In this document: in pieces, positions 7,120-16,275 of the stretch
Numbering within the stretch: the stretch's first letter is position 1
How the letters are laid out: every line of letters begins with the position of its first letter
From: Paraburkholderia diazotrophica
Lineage (GTDB): Bacteria > Pseudomonadota > Gammaproteobacteria > Burkholderiales > Burkholderiaceae
Length of the DNA stretch: 64,000 nt
Direction of reading: 5' to 3'
Assembly: GCF_900108945.1 (NCBI RefSeq)
Contig: NZ_FNYE01000003.1
Coordinates: 1-64,000, forward strand
The notes under the pieces: model-generated
Database searches by the model: none
What the model saw: the letters and a program-made list of their open reading frames with translations, nothing else
Told to the model about the DNA's origin: nothing
Translations under genes and position numbers: made by a program

Positions 7120-10100
7120 AGAACGACAAGAAATATATCTGGGGCCGGTGGCTCGTGGTCGCCGCAATCGTGGCTGTGCTTGCCGCCGCGATCCTCTACA
7201 CCGTGGATGTGAAAGATCTGACCGCGTGGTTCGTGCGCTACCGTCCGGTTCTCATCGGTGCCGCGCTGTTGGCCGCGGCAGCGCTCGCAGTGGTGTTGCC
7301 GAGGCGCAGGCAGGTGCGCCTCGCTATACAGCAGGCTTCGAAGGACCAGGGCGTCGAGCCGCCCACGCCGGCGGACTCCGCCGCAGCCGCTGCGGAGGAC
7401 CGGGCCGCACAGGCCGTCGCTCGCGCAAAGGAACTGAAGTTGCAGCTTAAGGAAAGACACGGGTTCCGCTGGACATACGCGCAGCCGTGGCTGCTCGTCG
7501 CAGGCGACAGCGCAGTCGTGGGACGACTGATGCCGGAACTGGAAACACGCGGCTCCCTAGTCACCGACGCCGCCGTGCTGCTGTGGGGCGGGACGGGGCC
7601 GGACGGCCGTCCTGACGAAGTGTGGCTGCGCCAGATCCGCCGGCTGCGATGCCGTCGGCCGGTTGATGCCGTCGTGCTCACACTCGATGGTGATGCTCCC
7701 TTGCCGCACTCATCGCGTGGCGCGAATACATGGGGAATGAGCCTTGCGCGTATAACCGGTCTGCTGCGCTGGACGGCGCCCGTCTATGTGCTCGATGTGT
7801 CCGGTTCGGATCACATCCATCCTGCGGGCGCGCCGGTGGCAGGTTGCGAATTCAAGGGCGCAGCCGATGCCAATGCAATCGGAGCCGCGCTGATGACGTT
7901 GCGTGACCGCCTCGCGGACCAAGGTGTATGGCGTCTGACTCACAACAGTCGCGATGATCAGACTGCCGAACTTTCTGCGCATCTTGACGGCCGCGGCGCA
8001 CCGCTGTCGCAATGGATCGCCGGTTTGTCCGCCTGGCAGCGCCGGCCGCTGCCTTTCGCGGGCTCCTTCTTTGTGCCATGGCCGTCCACTGGCCGCACGG
8101 AACCCGCAAGCGACGACATTTACCTGCCGCTGTGGCGCCACCTTGCTGATGCAGCGAAACGCACATCAGGACGCCGCACGCTTTCGCACCCCCTCACCAT
8201 CTTCACGACAGCCGCATCAATCGCAGTCGCCCTGTGGTCCACATGCATGCTCGTCTCGGCCGCCACCAACGCCCGCGAGCTCACACTGACCAGCGAATCC
8301 GTGCGCAACCTGAACACGGCCCCGGACTCCGCCAGCCGCCTGCGCAGCCTGCTCCCGGTTCAGCAGCGCATCGACTTCTACGAAGAGCGCGTGCAGCACC
8401 ACGCACCGCTGTTCACCCGCTTCGGCCTGAACCACGATGCACAAGCACTCGCCGCCGTCTGGAAGCCTTATACACGCGCCGCCCGCGACGCGCTCATCAC
8501 GCCCGTCCAGCAGAACCTCGAAGCACAGCTCGTCGACCTGAACCAGATGCAGACGGTCCAGCTCGACGATCAGGTCAACCGGCTCGCGCAGGACGGTCAC
8601 AAGGCGCTCAAGACCTATCTGATGATGGCCGAGCCCGCGCACGCCGAGCCCGCCTTCATGACGCCGCTCCTGCCGCATTACTGGAACACGACAGCCGACC
8701 TGCCCCCGGGCGAGAAACTCGACCTCTCGCAACGTCTGCTCGCTTTCTACGCGCAGCACCTGAAGCAGCATCCCGACTGGCGCATCGAAACGCGTGACGA
8801 CGTCGTCAGCGGCTCGCGTCAGACATTGCTCGCGGTCATCGGCGTGAAGAACTCCGAAGACACGATCTATGAAGACATCCTGAATTCGGTCGGCCGCAAG
8901 TACCCGGACCAGACCCTCGCTTCGCTGACGGCAGGCACCGACACGCGCGGGCTGTTCCGCACGTCGGCCTCGGTGCCGGGCGTGTTCACGCGCGAGGCGT
9001 GGGAAGGCACGATCGCTCAGGCCATCGACGACGCGGCGAAGCACAACGGCACCGCCAGCGACTGGGTCCTGGCCGGCGCAGGCAATGCGAACGGCGCACA
9101 GCAGAACCAGTCCGCGTCGTCGCCCGAAGCCCTCAAGGCTGCGCTCACGAGCCGCTACTTCGCCGACTACGCCGAGCGCTGGCAGACCTTCATGAACACG
9201 ATCCAGTGGGAGAGCGCGCCCTCGATGCCCGCCGCGATCGGCCAGCTCAAGGCGATGGCCGATGCGCGCCAGTCGCCGCTGATCGCGCTGATGAAGGCGC
9301 TCGACTGGCAGGGCGGCGCCGGTGCGCAGAAAGATTCGCTCTCCGACACGCTTGTCACGAAGGCGCAGAACATCTTCCGCAGCAGCAAGACTGAGGAGCC
9401 GCAGGCCGCGCGGCCCGATCCCGCCGGACCGCTCGGACCGTCGTTCGGTCCCGTGCTGCGGCTCGTCGCGCCGGGCAACGCCGGCGACGCGCCGTCCAGC
9501 GGCAAGGCGGCCAGCACCGGCTACAGCGATCTGAGCCTGCAACGCTATCTCGAGCGTGTCACGACACTGCGGCTGCGCCTTCAGCAGATCGGCGACAGTC
9601 CCGACGCCGACGCGCAGGCCAGACAGGTCGCGCAGACGCTCTTCCAGGGCAAGGGCTCGGAGCTGGCCGACACCCAGTCCTACGCGCGCCTCATCGCGGC
9701 GAGCCTCGGCGCGCAATGGGCCGGCATGGGCGATTCGCTGTTCGTGCGCCCCGTCGCGCAGGCGCTGCAGACGGTGCTGCAACCCGCTCAGGCCAGCCTC
9801 AACGAAGCGTGGCAGCAGACGATCGTCTCGACGTGGAACCGCTCCTTTGCGGGACGCTATCCGTTTGCCAGCACAGGCAACGACGCGTCGCTGCCCGAGC
9901 TTGCGCGTTTCCTGCGTCCGCAGGGCGGCCTGATCTCCGCGTTTCTCGCCAGCCAGCTCGCGGGCGTGCTGGAACTGCAGGGCGATCAATGGGTGCCCGT
10001 CACCGCGGGCACGACTTCGCTCGCCTTCGAGCCGTCGTTCCTCAATGCGATCAACACGCTGCAACGCATCGCCGGGCATCTGCTTGCGCAGGGCGAACCG

Positions 10101-10712
10101 CAATACCGCTTCGACATCAGGCCGGTGCCTTCACCCGGTATCACCGACACGCTGCTCACCGTCGATGGCCAGAAGCTGCACTACTTCAACCAGCAGGAAA
10201 CCTGGCAGGCGATGAACTGGCCGTCGAACGATCCGCAGAAGACAGGGACGCGTCTCGAATGGCAAACGGAGAAGGCCGGCACGAACCGCAGCCTCGAATT
10301 CGACGGACGCTGGGCGCTCGTGCGCATGCTCGAACACGCGCGCGTGGAGCCTGTCGACAGCGCGACGTACGTGCTGACCTGGCAGGCATCGCCCTTCGTG
10401 AAAGAGATCAGGCCCGCAGCGGCGAAGTCCGCCAGCGACCCGGCTTACGACATCGATACGCTTATCGCGAGCGAGCCGGGCAAGACCGCGCTGGGCAGCG
10501 ACACGCACGCGCTGAGCTACACGATGCGCACCGATGTAGGCAAGGGTCCGCTCGAACTGCTCGCGCTCAGGGGCTTCGCGTTGCCGTCGCGCATCTTCAT
10601 GACGCGCTCTCCCGGCGCGACGAATACCGCAAGGGACAACAGTCCACCGCCGTTGCCCAAAGCCGCACTCGATGCAGGCAAACGCGCCGCCATGCCTTTG
10701 CCGCAGAGCTGA
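7116..10712 (+). CDS. tssM: TssM (IcmF/VasK), T6SS inner-membrane complex
   Basis: About 1198 residues. TssM spans the inner membrane and contacts TssJ in the periplasm to form the T6SS trans-envelope complex. Two N-terminal membrane segments (about 10-27 and 38-60) and a third near 358-380 frame a cytoplasmic domain; the long remainder is the periplasmic IcmF-related and VasK/DUF1215-type region. The start is taken as TTG 7116, overlapping the upstream TGA, because AAAGGA lies 9 nt before it; an ATG at 7062 would sit deep inside the previous gene. The place where many TssM proteins carry a Walker A motif reads LLVAGDSAVVGRL (about 126-138), which lacks GKT/S, so nucleotide binding is doubtful. 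Confidence 0.93.
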   Translation: MKNDKKYIWGRWLVVAAIVAVLAAAILYTVDVKDLTAWFVRYRPVLIGAALLAAAALAVVLPRRRQVRLAIQQASKDQGVEPPTPADSAAAAAEDRAAQAVARAKELKLQLKERHGFRWTYAQPWLLVAGDSAVVGRLMPELETRGSLVTDAAVLLWGGTGPDGRPDEVWLRQIRRLRCRRPVDAVVLTLDGDAPLPHSSRGANTWGMSLARITGLLRWTAPVYVLDVSGSDHIHPAGAPVAGCEFKGAADANAIGAALMTLRDRLADQGVWRLTHNSRDDQTAELSAHLDGRGAPLSQWIAGLSAWQRRPLPFAGSFFVPWPSTGRTEPASDDIYLPLWRHLADAAKRTSGRRTLSHPLTIFTTAASIAVALWSTCMLVSAATNARELTLTSESVRNLNTAPDSASRLRSLLPVQQRIDFYEERVQHHAPLFTRFGLNHDAQALAAVWKPYTRAARDALITPVQQNLEAQLVDLNQMQTVQLDDQVNRLAQDGHKALKTYLMMAEPAHAEPAFMTPLLPHYWNTTADLPPGEKLDLSQRLLAFYAQHLKQHPDWRIETRDDVVSGSRQTLLAVIGVKNSEDTIYEDILNSVGRKYPDQTLASLTAGTDTRGLFRTSASVPGVFTREAWEGTIAQAIDDAAKHNGTASDWVLAGAGNANGAQQNQSASSPEALKAALTSRYFADYAERWQTFMNTIQWESAPSMPAAIGQLKAMADARQSPLIALMKALDWQGGAGAQKDSLSDTLVTKAQNIFRSSKTEEPQAARPDPAGPLGPSFGPVLRLVAPGNAGDAPSSGKAASTGYSDLSLQRYLERVTTLRLRLQQIGDSPDADAQARQVAQTLFQGKGSELADTQSYARLIAASLGAQWAGMGDSLFVRPVAQALQTVLQPAQASLNEAWQQTIVSTWNRSFAGRYPFASTGNDASLPELARFLRPQGGLISAFLASQLAGVLELQGDQWVPVTAGTTSLAFEPSFLNAINTLQRIAGHLLAQGEPQYRFDIRPVPSPGITDTLLTVDGQKLHYFNQQETWQAMNWPSNDPQKTGTRLEWQTEKAGTNRSLEFDGRWALVRMLEHARVEPVDSATYVLTWQASPFVKEIRPAAAKSASDPAYDIDTLIASEPGKTALGSDTHALSYTMRTDVGKGPLELLALRGFALPSRIFMTRSPGATNTARDNSPPPLPKAALDAGKRAAMPLPQS

Positions 10713-10748
10713 GTGAACCGGCGGCGCACAACACAAAAAAGAAAACAA

Positions 10749-12350
10749 ATGAAATTCTCCAACCTCCTCGACGCGCTATTCGGCACGCGCGCGCCTTCGG
10801 ACCTCGCGCGCTCGGCGCAGTCGCGTTGGGACGACTGGCTCGGACCGATCAGCGAGGACGCGCCGACAGGCGCCGATCCCGCCTACGACGATGACTTTCT
10901 CGCCATCAAGGAAGAAGTTGCCAAACTCACCGACATCAACGATGCGAAGATCGTCGAAACAGCGGAACGGCTGCTGAAGCACGGCGCGAAGGATGTACGC
11001 GTCGCAGCCTATTACATCTACGGCTGCATGCGCCGCGACGGCGCGGAAGGCGTGGCCTGCGGCTTCGAACTGCTGTCGGCGCTCGTCGACCGTTTCGGGG
11101 ACACGCTGCTGCCCGAACGCGTCGCGACGCGCAAGATGGCGTTCGAATGGCTCGCCGGAACCACCTTCGCGGACCGGCTCGATCGCGTGCACGGACTGAC
11201 GGGGACGCTGCTCGAACGCACGCTCTCGGCGATCGCGCTGATCGTCGAGCGCACATCGCAATGGCCCGAAACGGCACGTCCGGCGCTGGAACCGCTCTTT
11301 CGCCGCTTCGAGAGCCGACTCGAAACGCCGCATGTATCGGATATAGCCCCCGCCAGCCCGAACGCAGCGGCAACATCAATCGCCGCCGTTCCCTCCGCCA
11401 GTCTGCCCGCCGCCACCACGGTCGCATCGACGAGCGATCTGCTCGACCGTGCCCGTCATATGGCGCAGTTCCTTCGCGAACAGCCGCAAGGCTATCTGGC
11501 CGCCTACCGGCTGATACGGTGCGTGCGCTGGGACACGCTGACGGAAGTGCCGCCCCACGAAGCGAGTGGCAAGACGCGCCTCGTCGCGCCGCGCGCCGAA
11601 CTGCGCGCCAACCTGAAACGGCTGCTGCTGCAGAAGCAATGGCCTGAACTGCTCGAACGCGTCGAAATGGCGTTCGCCGAAGGCGCCAACCATTTCTGGC
11701 TCGACCTGCAGTACTACGCATTCGCCGCGCAGGAGCAGGCGGGCGGCGAATACGCACGCGTGCGCGAACTCGTTGCGACCGACTGTGCATTGATGCTCGA
11801 ACGCCTGCCGGGCCTCGAGCGTCTGTCGTTCGCGGACGGCCTGCCCTTCGCCGACGACACAACGCTCGAATGGATCGCGCGTCATGCGACGGTGCGCGAT
11901 GTCGAAAGGGGCGAAGCAGTCGCGCCCATCAGCGTCGCATCGGCGGACACCGACTGGGCCGAAACGGAAGCCCAGGCGTTCGACCTCGCGAGCGCTCAAG
12001 GCATCGAAGCCGCGCTCGCCTGGCTGCAACGGCTGCCCGCGCACGGCGGCGAACATGGGGAACGCGAACACTTCCTGCGCCAGCTCGTGATGGCGCGCAT
12101 CGCGGAACGCGCGCAGCGTCCCGACACGGCGCTGCATCTGCTCGCATCGCTCGACGAATCCGCGCGGCGTTTCCAGCTCGCCGCGTGGGAGCCGTCGCTC
12201 GCTTTCGAGGTCAAGCACCAGCTGCTCAGGCTGCTGAAGATGCGCATCAACCGCAAGGACGCGGACAAGACTGCGCTCGGCATGCGCATCGACGCACTGA
12301 CAGGCGAGCTGACGGCAATCGATCCGGCTCGCGCCGTGACGCTTGCCTGA
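10749..12350 (+). CDS. tssA: TssA, T6SS cap/baseplate-associated protein
   Basis: 533 residues from ATG 10749; a GTG at 10713 immediately after tssM would add 12 basic residues and is less likely. The N-terminal ImpA domain is evident: WDDWLGPISEDAPTGADPAYDDDF, split here as WDDWLGPISEDAP then TGADPAYDDDF, followed by KEEVAKLTDINDAKIV. The C-terminal half is helical and VasJ-like (LASAQGIEAALAWLQ, FEVKHQLLRLLKMRINRKD). TssA proteins coordinate assembly of the baseplate and sheath. The middle (about 210-250) is a Ala/Ser/Pro-rich linker. The gene sits between tssM and tssF in one + strand block. Confidence 0.9.
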   Translation: MKFSNLLDALFGTRAPSDLARSAQSRWDDWLGPISEDAPTGADPAYDDDFLAIKEEVAKLTDINDAKIVETAERLLKHGAKDVRVAAYYIYGCMRRDGAEGVACGFELLSALVDRFGDTLLPERVATRKMAFEWLAGTTFADRLDRVHGLTGTLLERTLSAIALIVERTSQWPETARPALEPLFRRFESRLETPHVSDIAPASPNAAATSIAAVPSASLPAATTVASTSDLLDRARHMAQFLREQPQGYLAAYRLIRCVRWDTLTEVPPHEASGKTRLVAPRAELRANLKRLLLQKQWPELLERVEMAFAEGANHFWLDLQYYAFAAQEQAGGEYARVRELVATDCALMLERLPGLERLSFADGLPFADDTTLEWIARHATVRDVERGEAVAPISVASADTDWAETEAQAFDLASAQGIEAALAWLQRLPAHGGEHGEREHFLRQLVMARIAERAQRPDTALHLLASLDESARRFQLAAWEPSLAFEVKHQLLRLLKMRINRKDADKTALGMRIDALTGELTAIDPARAVTLA

Positions 12351-12390
12351 TCGGGCGACCGCCTCCACTGGCATTCAGGCACATTCAATA

Positions 12391-14190
12391 ATGAGTTCAC
12401 CTACCAAAGACAGCGACATCCTGCGCTATTACGAAGCGGAAATGCGCTACCTGCGCGACGCGGGCAAGGAATTCTCCCGCGCGTTTCCGGACCGCGCCCG
12501 CATGCTCAATATCGATCGCGTCGGCGATCGCGATCCGCACGTCGAGCGTCTGTTCGAAGGCTTCGCGTTCCTGATGGCGCGGCTGCGTCACAAGCTCGAC
12601 GACGAGTTGCCCGAACTGACGGAAGGCCTCGTGAGCATGCTGTGGCCGCACTATCTGCGCATGATCCCGTCGCTCTCCATCCTTGAGATGATCCCGATAC
12701 ACGGCGCATTGCAGAAGCACGAGACACTGCCGCCAGGCCTCGAAGCACTGTCCGATCCGATCGGCGAGGATGCCGGGCAATGCATCTACCGGACGACGCA
12801 AGCCGTCGACCTGTATCCGCTGCTTCTCAGGGAGGCCAACACCTATGCCCGCGAAGACGGCCGCTCGGTGATCCGTCTGCGGCTCGAACTTCAGCCGCAG
12901 GCGCGGCGCGAACAGTTGCAGGTGCCGCGTCTGCGGCTCTATCTCAATGCCGAGCGGCCGGTGGCGCTCGCACTGTATGCCGCGCTCACGGCTGCTCCGC
13001 TGGCCGTTCAGGTGCGCGTGCCCGGCTTTCCGGCGGACCGTCCGGGCGCACCCCAACCGATGCCGGGCCTGCGCATCGAACCCGCGGGCTTCGCCACCGA
13101 CGAGCGGCTGTGGCCGAAAGCCGATAACGCGTTCGGCGGCTATCAGCTGCTGCTCGAATACTTTACGTTCCCCGAGAAGTTCATGTTCGTCGATCTGCTC
13201 GGCCTCGACGTGCAGTCCATTCCCGCATCCGCGACGTACTTCGACGTCGAGATCGTGCTGGCGCAGCCGTACCCCGACGACATGCGCTTCAGCGCGGACA
13301 ACGTGCGCCTGTACTGCACGCCGATCATCAACCTGTTCGCACTCGAAGCCGCTCCCGTCACCGTGACGCAATTCGAAACCGAGTATCGCGTGAACGCGCG
13401 CGAGCAATATGGCGCGAGCGTCGAGGTCTATTCCGTCGACTCCGTTCAGGGCTTCGAAGCGGGCACGGGCCAACGCTTCGCGTATGTGCCGTTCGCCGCG
13501 TTCCGCCATCGCGGCGGGATGTTGCGCCACGAGATGCCGGAACGCTACTTCCATACGCGCGTGCGGCGTGGGCCCGCGGGCCGGTTCGACACATGGCTGG
13601 CGCTCGGCGGACATGCGTGGGAGCGCGCGGACACGCTGCCCCGCGAAACGCTTTCGCTGTCGGTGACGGGCACCAACGGCATGCTGCCGCGCAAGGCGCT
13701 GCGCGAAGCGGGCATTACGCGCATGCGCGGCGGCTTCACGAATATCGGCGCCGTGCGCAACCTGTGCGCGCCGACGCTACCCGTCTATCCGCCGACGGCC
13801 GACCGCTTCCAGTGGCGCGTGCTCTCGCATCTCGCGCCGAATTACCTGTCGCTGCTGAACGCGGAAATCCTGCGCGGCAGCCTCGCGCTCTACGACTGGA
13901 CGGACGGCGAACTGAACCGGCGGCGCATCGACGCCATCACCGATGTCCAGCACCGGCTGCTGCAAAAGCTCGTACGCGGCGGCCTGCAGCGCGGCGTGGA
14001 AATCGTCGTGACGATCGACAGCAGCCGCTTTGCCGGCGACGGCGATCTCGAACTGTTCGGCGGCATGCTGAACCGCTTCCTCGGGCTCTATGCATCGCTG
14101 AACCTGTACACGAAACTCGTGATCGTCTCGCAGCCCACGGGACGCCGCATCGAATGGCCCGATACGAAAGGTGAAGGAGCACCGTTTTGA
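12391..14190 (+). CDS. tssF: TssF (ImpG/VasA), T6SS baseplate
   Basis: 599 residues from ATG 12391 (an upstream in-frame start at 12343 overlaps tssA and is disfavoured). The N-terminus is diagnostic for TssF: ILRYYEAEMRYLRDAGKEF, then FPDRARML and VERLFEGFAFLMARLRHKLDD, then LTEGLVSMLWPHYLRMIPS. TssF pairs with TssG and TssK to build the phage-like baseplate. Length matches the family. Its TGA stop at 14188 is shared with the TTG start of tssG, so the two are translationally coupled, in keeping with a fixed TssF:TssG stoichiometry. Confidence 0.95.
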   Translation: MSSPTKDSDILRYYEAEMRYLRDAGKEFSRAFPDRARMLNIDRVGDRDPHVERLFEGFAFLMARLRHKLDDELPELTEGLVSMLWPHYLRMIPSLSILEMIPIHGALQKHETLPPGLEALSDPIGEDAGQCIYRTTQAVDLYPLLLREANTYAREDGRSVIRLRLELQPQARREQLQVPRLRLYLNAERPVALALYAALTAAPLAVQVRVPGFPADRPGAPQPMPGLRIEPAGFATDERLWPKADNAFGGYQLLLEYFTFPEKFMFVDLLGLDVQSIPASATYFDVEIVLAQPYPDDMRFSADNVRLYCTPIINLFALEAAPVTVTQFETEYRVNAREQYGASVEVYSVDSVQGFEAGTGQRFAYVPFAAFRHRGGMLRHEMPERYFHTRVRRGPAGRFDTWLALGGHAWERADTLPRETLSLSVTGTNGMLPRKALREAGITRMRGGFTNIGAVRNLCAPTLPVYPPTADRFQWRVLSHLAPNYLSLLNAEILRGSLALYDWTDGELNRRRIDAITDVQHRLLQKLVRGGLQRGVEIVVTIDSSRFAGDGDLELFGGMLNRFLGLYASLNLYTKLVIVSQPTGRRIEWPDTKGEGAPF

Positions 14191-15263
14191 ACGGCCCGCA
14201 TGCTGAACTCCCGCCGCCTGGCAGCGGCAGCGGCAGCGGCGAGGCCGTCGATGCGGCACGTCCGCTGCTGGCCGCGCTGCTCGATCACGCGACGCAGATG
14301 AACTTCTTCCGCTTCTGCGAGCTGATCGAGCTCTCGGCGCCCGATCGCGCACCGATCGGCACGACGGACTCGCCGACAACCGAGCCCGTGCGCTTTCGCT
14401 CGCGCGCGCGGCTGGGGTTCCCGAGTCGCGAGATCGATGCGATCGGATACGACGTCGACGATCCGTCCAGGCCGCCTGCCGTAGTCACGACCTTTCTCGG
14501 CCTGTACGGCGTCGATGCGCGCATGCCGACGTATTTCGCCGACGAGATCGCACAGAACCTCGAAGGCGCCGAGCCGCTCGCCGCGTTTCTCGATCTCTTT
14601 CATCACCGCATCGTCACGCAGCACTACCGCGTGTGGCGCAAGTACCGCTATCCGGCCGGCTTCAGAAAAGACGGCACCGATGACGTCTCGCGCTATCTGC
14701 TCAGCTTCGCGGGGCTCGGCATCGGCACGCCCGACACGGCGCGCGCGCTCGGCACGCGCAAGCTGCTGTCGATGCTCGGCCTCGCGGGACAGAAGACCCG
14801 CACGGCCGAAGGACTGGCCGGCGTGCTTCGGCACGCCGTGCCCGACACGGATGTCGACGTCGACGAGTTTCATCCCGTTTGGGTCAAGGCGGACAACGGC
14901 GAGCGCATGGCGCTCGGCGAGACCTGCCTGCTCGGCCGCGGCTTTTACGACAAGGGCAATAGCGTGCGCATCGCGCTCACGCCGCGCACGCGCGAAGCCG
15001 TGCTGGCGCTGCTTCCGGACCACGCGGCGCATCGCGAGGTGATGACGCTGCTGCGCTTCTATCTGGGCTATGAGGCCCTGGCGCATCTCGAGATGCAGGT
15101 CGATCCCCGGCTGATGCCGCAACAGGCGCTCAACGCCGATGACGTACGCCTCGGCTTCACGACCCGCTTGCCGGGCCGCGCGTCGTCACGTAACGGCGGG
15201 CGCACGCGCGTGCAACTGGGCGTATGGACGGGCAGCAGCGAAGCTCATGCGCCGATGCGCTGA
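14187..15263 (+). CDS. tssG: TssG (ImpH/VasB), T6SS baseplate
   Basis: 358 residues. The start is TTG 14187, overlapping the tssF stop and preceded by GAAGGAG at 14173-14179. Family features: FFRFCELIELSAP near residue 35, VRFRSRARLGFPSREI, LGLYGVDARMPTYF-type start of the core, and LDLFHHRIVTQHYRVWRKYRY near residue 140, then LLGRGFYDKGNSVRI and LLRFYLGYEALAHLEM. TssG bridges TssF and TssK in the baseplate. A short Gly/Ser repeat (GSGSGSG) follows the N-terminus. The gene is followed after 30 nt by tssJ. Confidence 0.95.
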   Translation: MNGPHAELPPPGSGSGSGEAVDAARPLLAALLDHATQMNFFRFCELIELSAPDRAPIGTTDSPTTEPVRFRSRARLGFPSREIDAIGYDVDDPSRPPAVVTTFLGLYGVDARMPTYFADEIAQNLEGAEPLAAFLDLFHHRIVTQHYRVWRKYRYPAGFRKDGTDDVSRYLLSFAGLGIGTPDTARALGTRKLLSMLGLAGQKTRTAEGLAGVLRHAVPDTDVDVDEFHPVWVKADNGERMALGETCLLGRGFYDKGNSVRIALTPRTREAVLALLPDHAAHREVMTLLRFYLGYEALAHLEMQVDPRLMPQQALNADDVRLGFTTRLPGRASSRNGGRTRVQLGVWTGSSEAHAPMR

Positions 15264-15293
15264 TCGACACAACACACCAGCGAGTCATAAAAA

Positions 15294-15956
15294 ATGAACA
15301 GGATGATGAATGCGCTCGGCATGGGCGCTTATGCGATGGCTGCCCTCGGCCTGGCGGCTTGCGGCCTAACCCAGGCCGTATCCGATAGCACAGCGGATGC
15401 GGCCAAATGGGTCTTCACGACGCAGGTCAAGACGATGACCGTCGATCTCGTGAGCCGCGCGTCGCTGAACGAGAGCGCCTCGGGGCAGTCGCTGTCGACG
15501 GTCGTGCGTCTGTATCAGTTGAAGGATGCGCAAAGCTTCCAGCAACTGGAGTACACGCAGTTGCAAACCGACGATCTCGAAGCGCTGAAGGCGGATCTGC
15601 TGGCAACGAAAGACGTCGTGCTGCGCCCCAACGCCAGCGCGAGCATCAACGAACCGATGAAGGACGATGCGCAGTATGTAGGTGTCGTCGCGTTCTTCCG
15701 CAACCCCGATCGCGATTCGACGTGGAAGCTGCTGGTGCCGAAAAAGCAGTGGAAGAAAACCGACCCGGTGAAGATCGTCGTGCGCGACAACGTGCTGGAA
15801 CTCGTGGATGCGAAGCCGGAGCCCGTCAGGCACGATGCGCCACAGCAGAGCGCGCCTGGCGCGGCCAGCGCGCCCGCTGCGGCTACACCGAAGGCGAAGC
15901 CCGCAGCGCCGACTGTGACGGGATCGATCAGCGCTGACGAACCGGGCGAAGGATAA
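15294..15956 (+). CDS. tssJ: TssJ, T6SS outer-membrane lipoprotein
   Basis: 220 residues with a lipoprotein leader ending LGLAACG (lipobox Cys at about 23). The body matches the T6SS lipoprotein family (SciN/VasD): STVVRLYQLKDAQSFQQL, a stretch with DLLATKDVVLRPNAS, and AQYVGVVAFFRNPDRDSTW. TssJ anchors the TssLM complex to the outer membrane. A Pro/Ala-rich C-terminal tail (about 185-220) extends beyond the family core. It is the last tss gene visible; other core genes (tssB, C, D, E, H, K, L) must lie upstream of the window or elsewhere. Confidence 0.92.
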   Translation: MNRMMNALGMGAYAMAALGLAACGLTQAVSDSTADAAKWVFTTQVKTMTVDLVSRASLNESASGQSLSTVVRLYQLKDAQSFQQLEYTQLQTDDLEALKADLLATKDVVLRPNASASINEPMKDDAQYVGVVAFFRNPDRDSTWKLLVPKKQWKKTDPVKIVVRDNVLELVDAKPEPVRHDAPQQSAPGAASAPAAATPKAKPAAPTVTGSISADEPGEG

Positions 15957-16018
15957 AAGCACGACGCTTCCGCCACGCTACCGCGCACTGCCGTAGCTCT
16001 TGCCACCCGTCAATAAAA

Positions 16019-16044
16019 GGCGCCGCTATCCGACTGGCGGCGCC
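16019..16044 (+). terminator. Possible terminator hairpin after tssJ
   Basis: A perfect 8-bp GGCGCCGC/GCGGCGCC stem around a 10-base loop, 62 nt after the tssJ stop. There is no T-run after it, so it may be Rho-assisted or only a 3'-end stabiliser. Confidence 0.45.
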
Positions 16045-16198
16045 GCTTCCATCCGCGCGCGGCCGCGCCTGCTTCCGCACTCACGCCGCCGTGCGTCTCG
16101 CAGAAACACCTCAAGGGCCGATACGATCGCCCTGCCTCTCCTCTCACAAACGCCCAAGCGACCCACGCACTTCCCTCGTGAAAACCCCTACCCCCTGT

Positions 16199-16212
16199 GA
16201 AAATTTATTTTC
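16199..16212. promoter_or_regulatory. Candidate RpiR-type operator
   Basis: GAAAATTTATTTTC has 5-bp inverted arms around a 4-base AT centre, 64 nt upstream of the regulator start. A related GTAAATTTCC sits about 20 bp further on. MurR/RpiR regulators commonly bind AT-rich palindromes with GAAA/TTTC ends, so autoregulation of the operon is a reasonable inference. Confidence 0.4.
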
Positions 16213-16275
16213 TCCGTATACATTCGCTGTAAATTTCCTTACATTGCCGACCACGCACACAACCCGCACCACCCG

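Larger units (their letters stand above)
15957..16275. other. Gap between the T6SS block and the peptide operon
   Basis: 319 bases without a convincing gene. It holds a hairpin at 16019-16044 that may end the T6SS transcript and an AT-rich stretch at about 16195-16255, likely the promoter and operator of the RpiR-type gene. Short open frames here look like composition artefacts. Confidence 0.6.

Noticed and set aside
8217..10103. A 628-codon open frame on the - strand
   Set aside because: It lies wholly opposite tssM. It is Arg/Glu/Ala/Val-rich with no domain pattern, the typical antisense shadow of a GC-rich gene.
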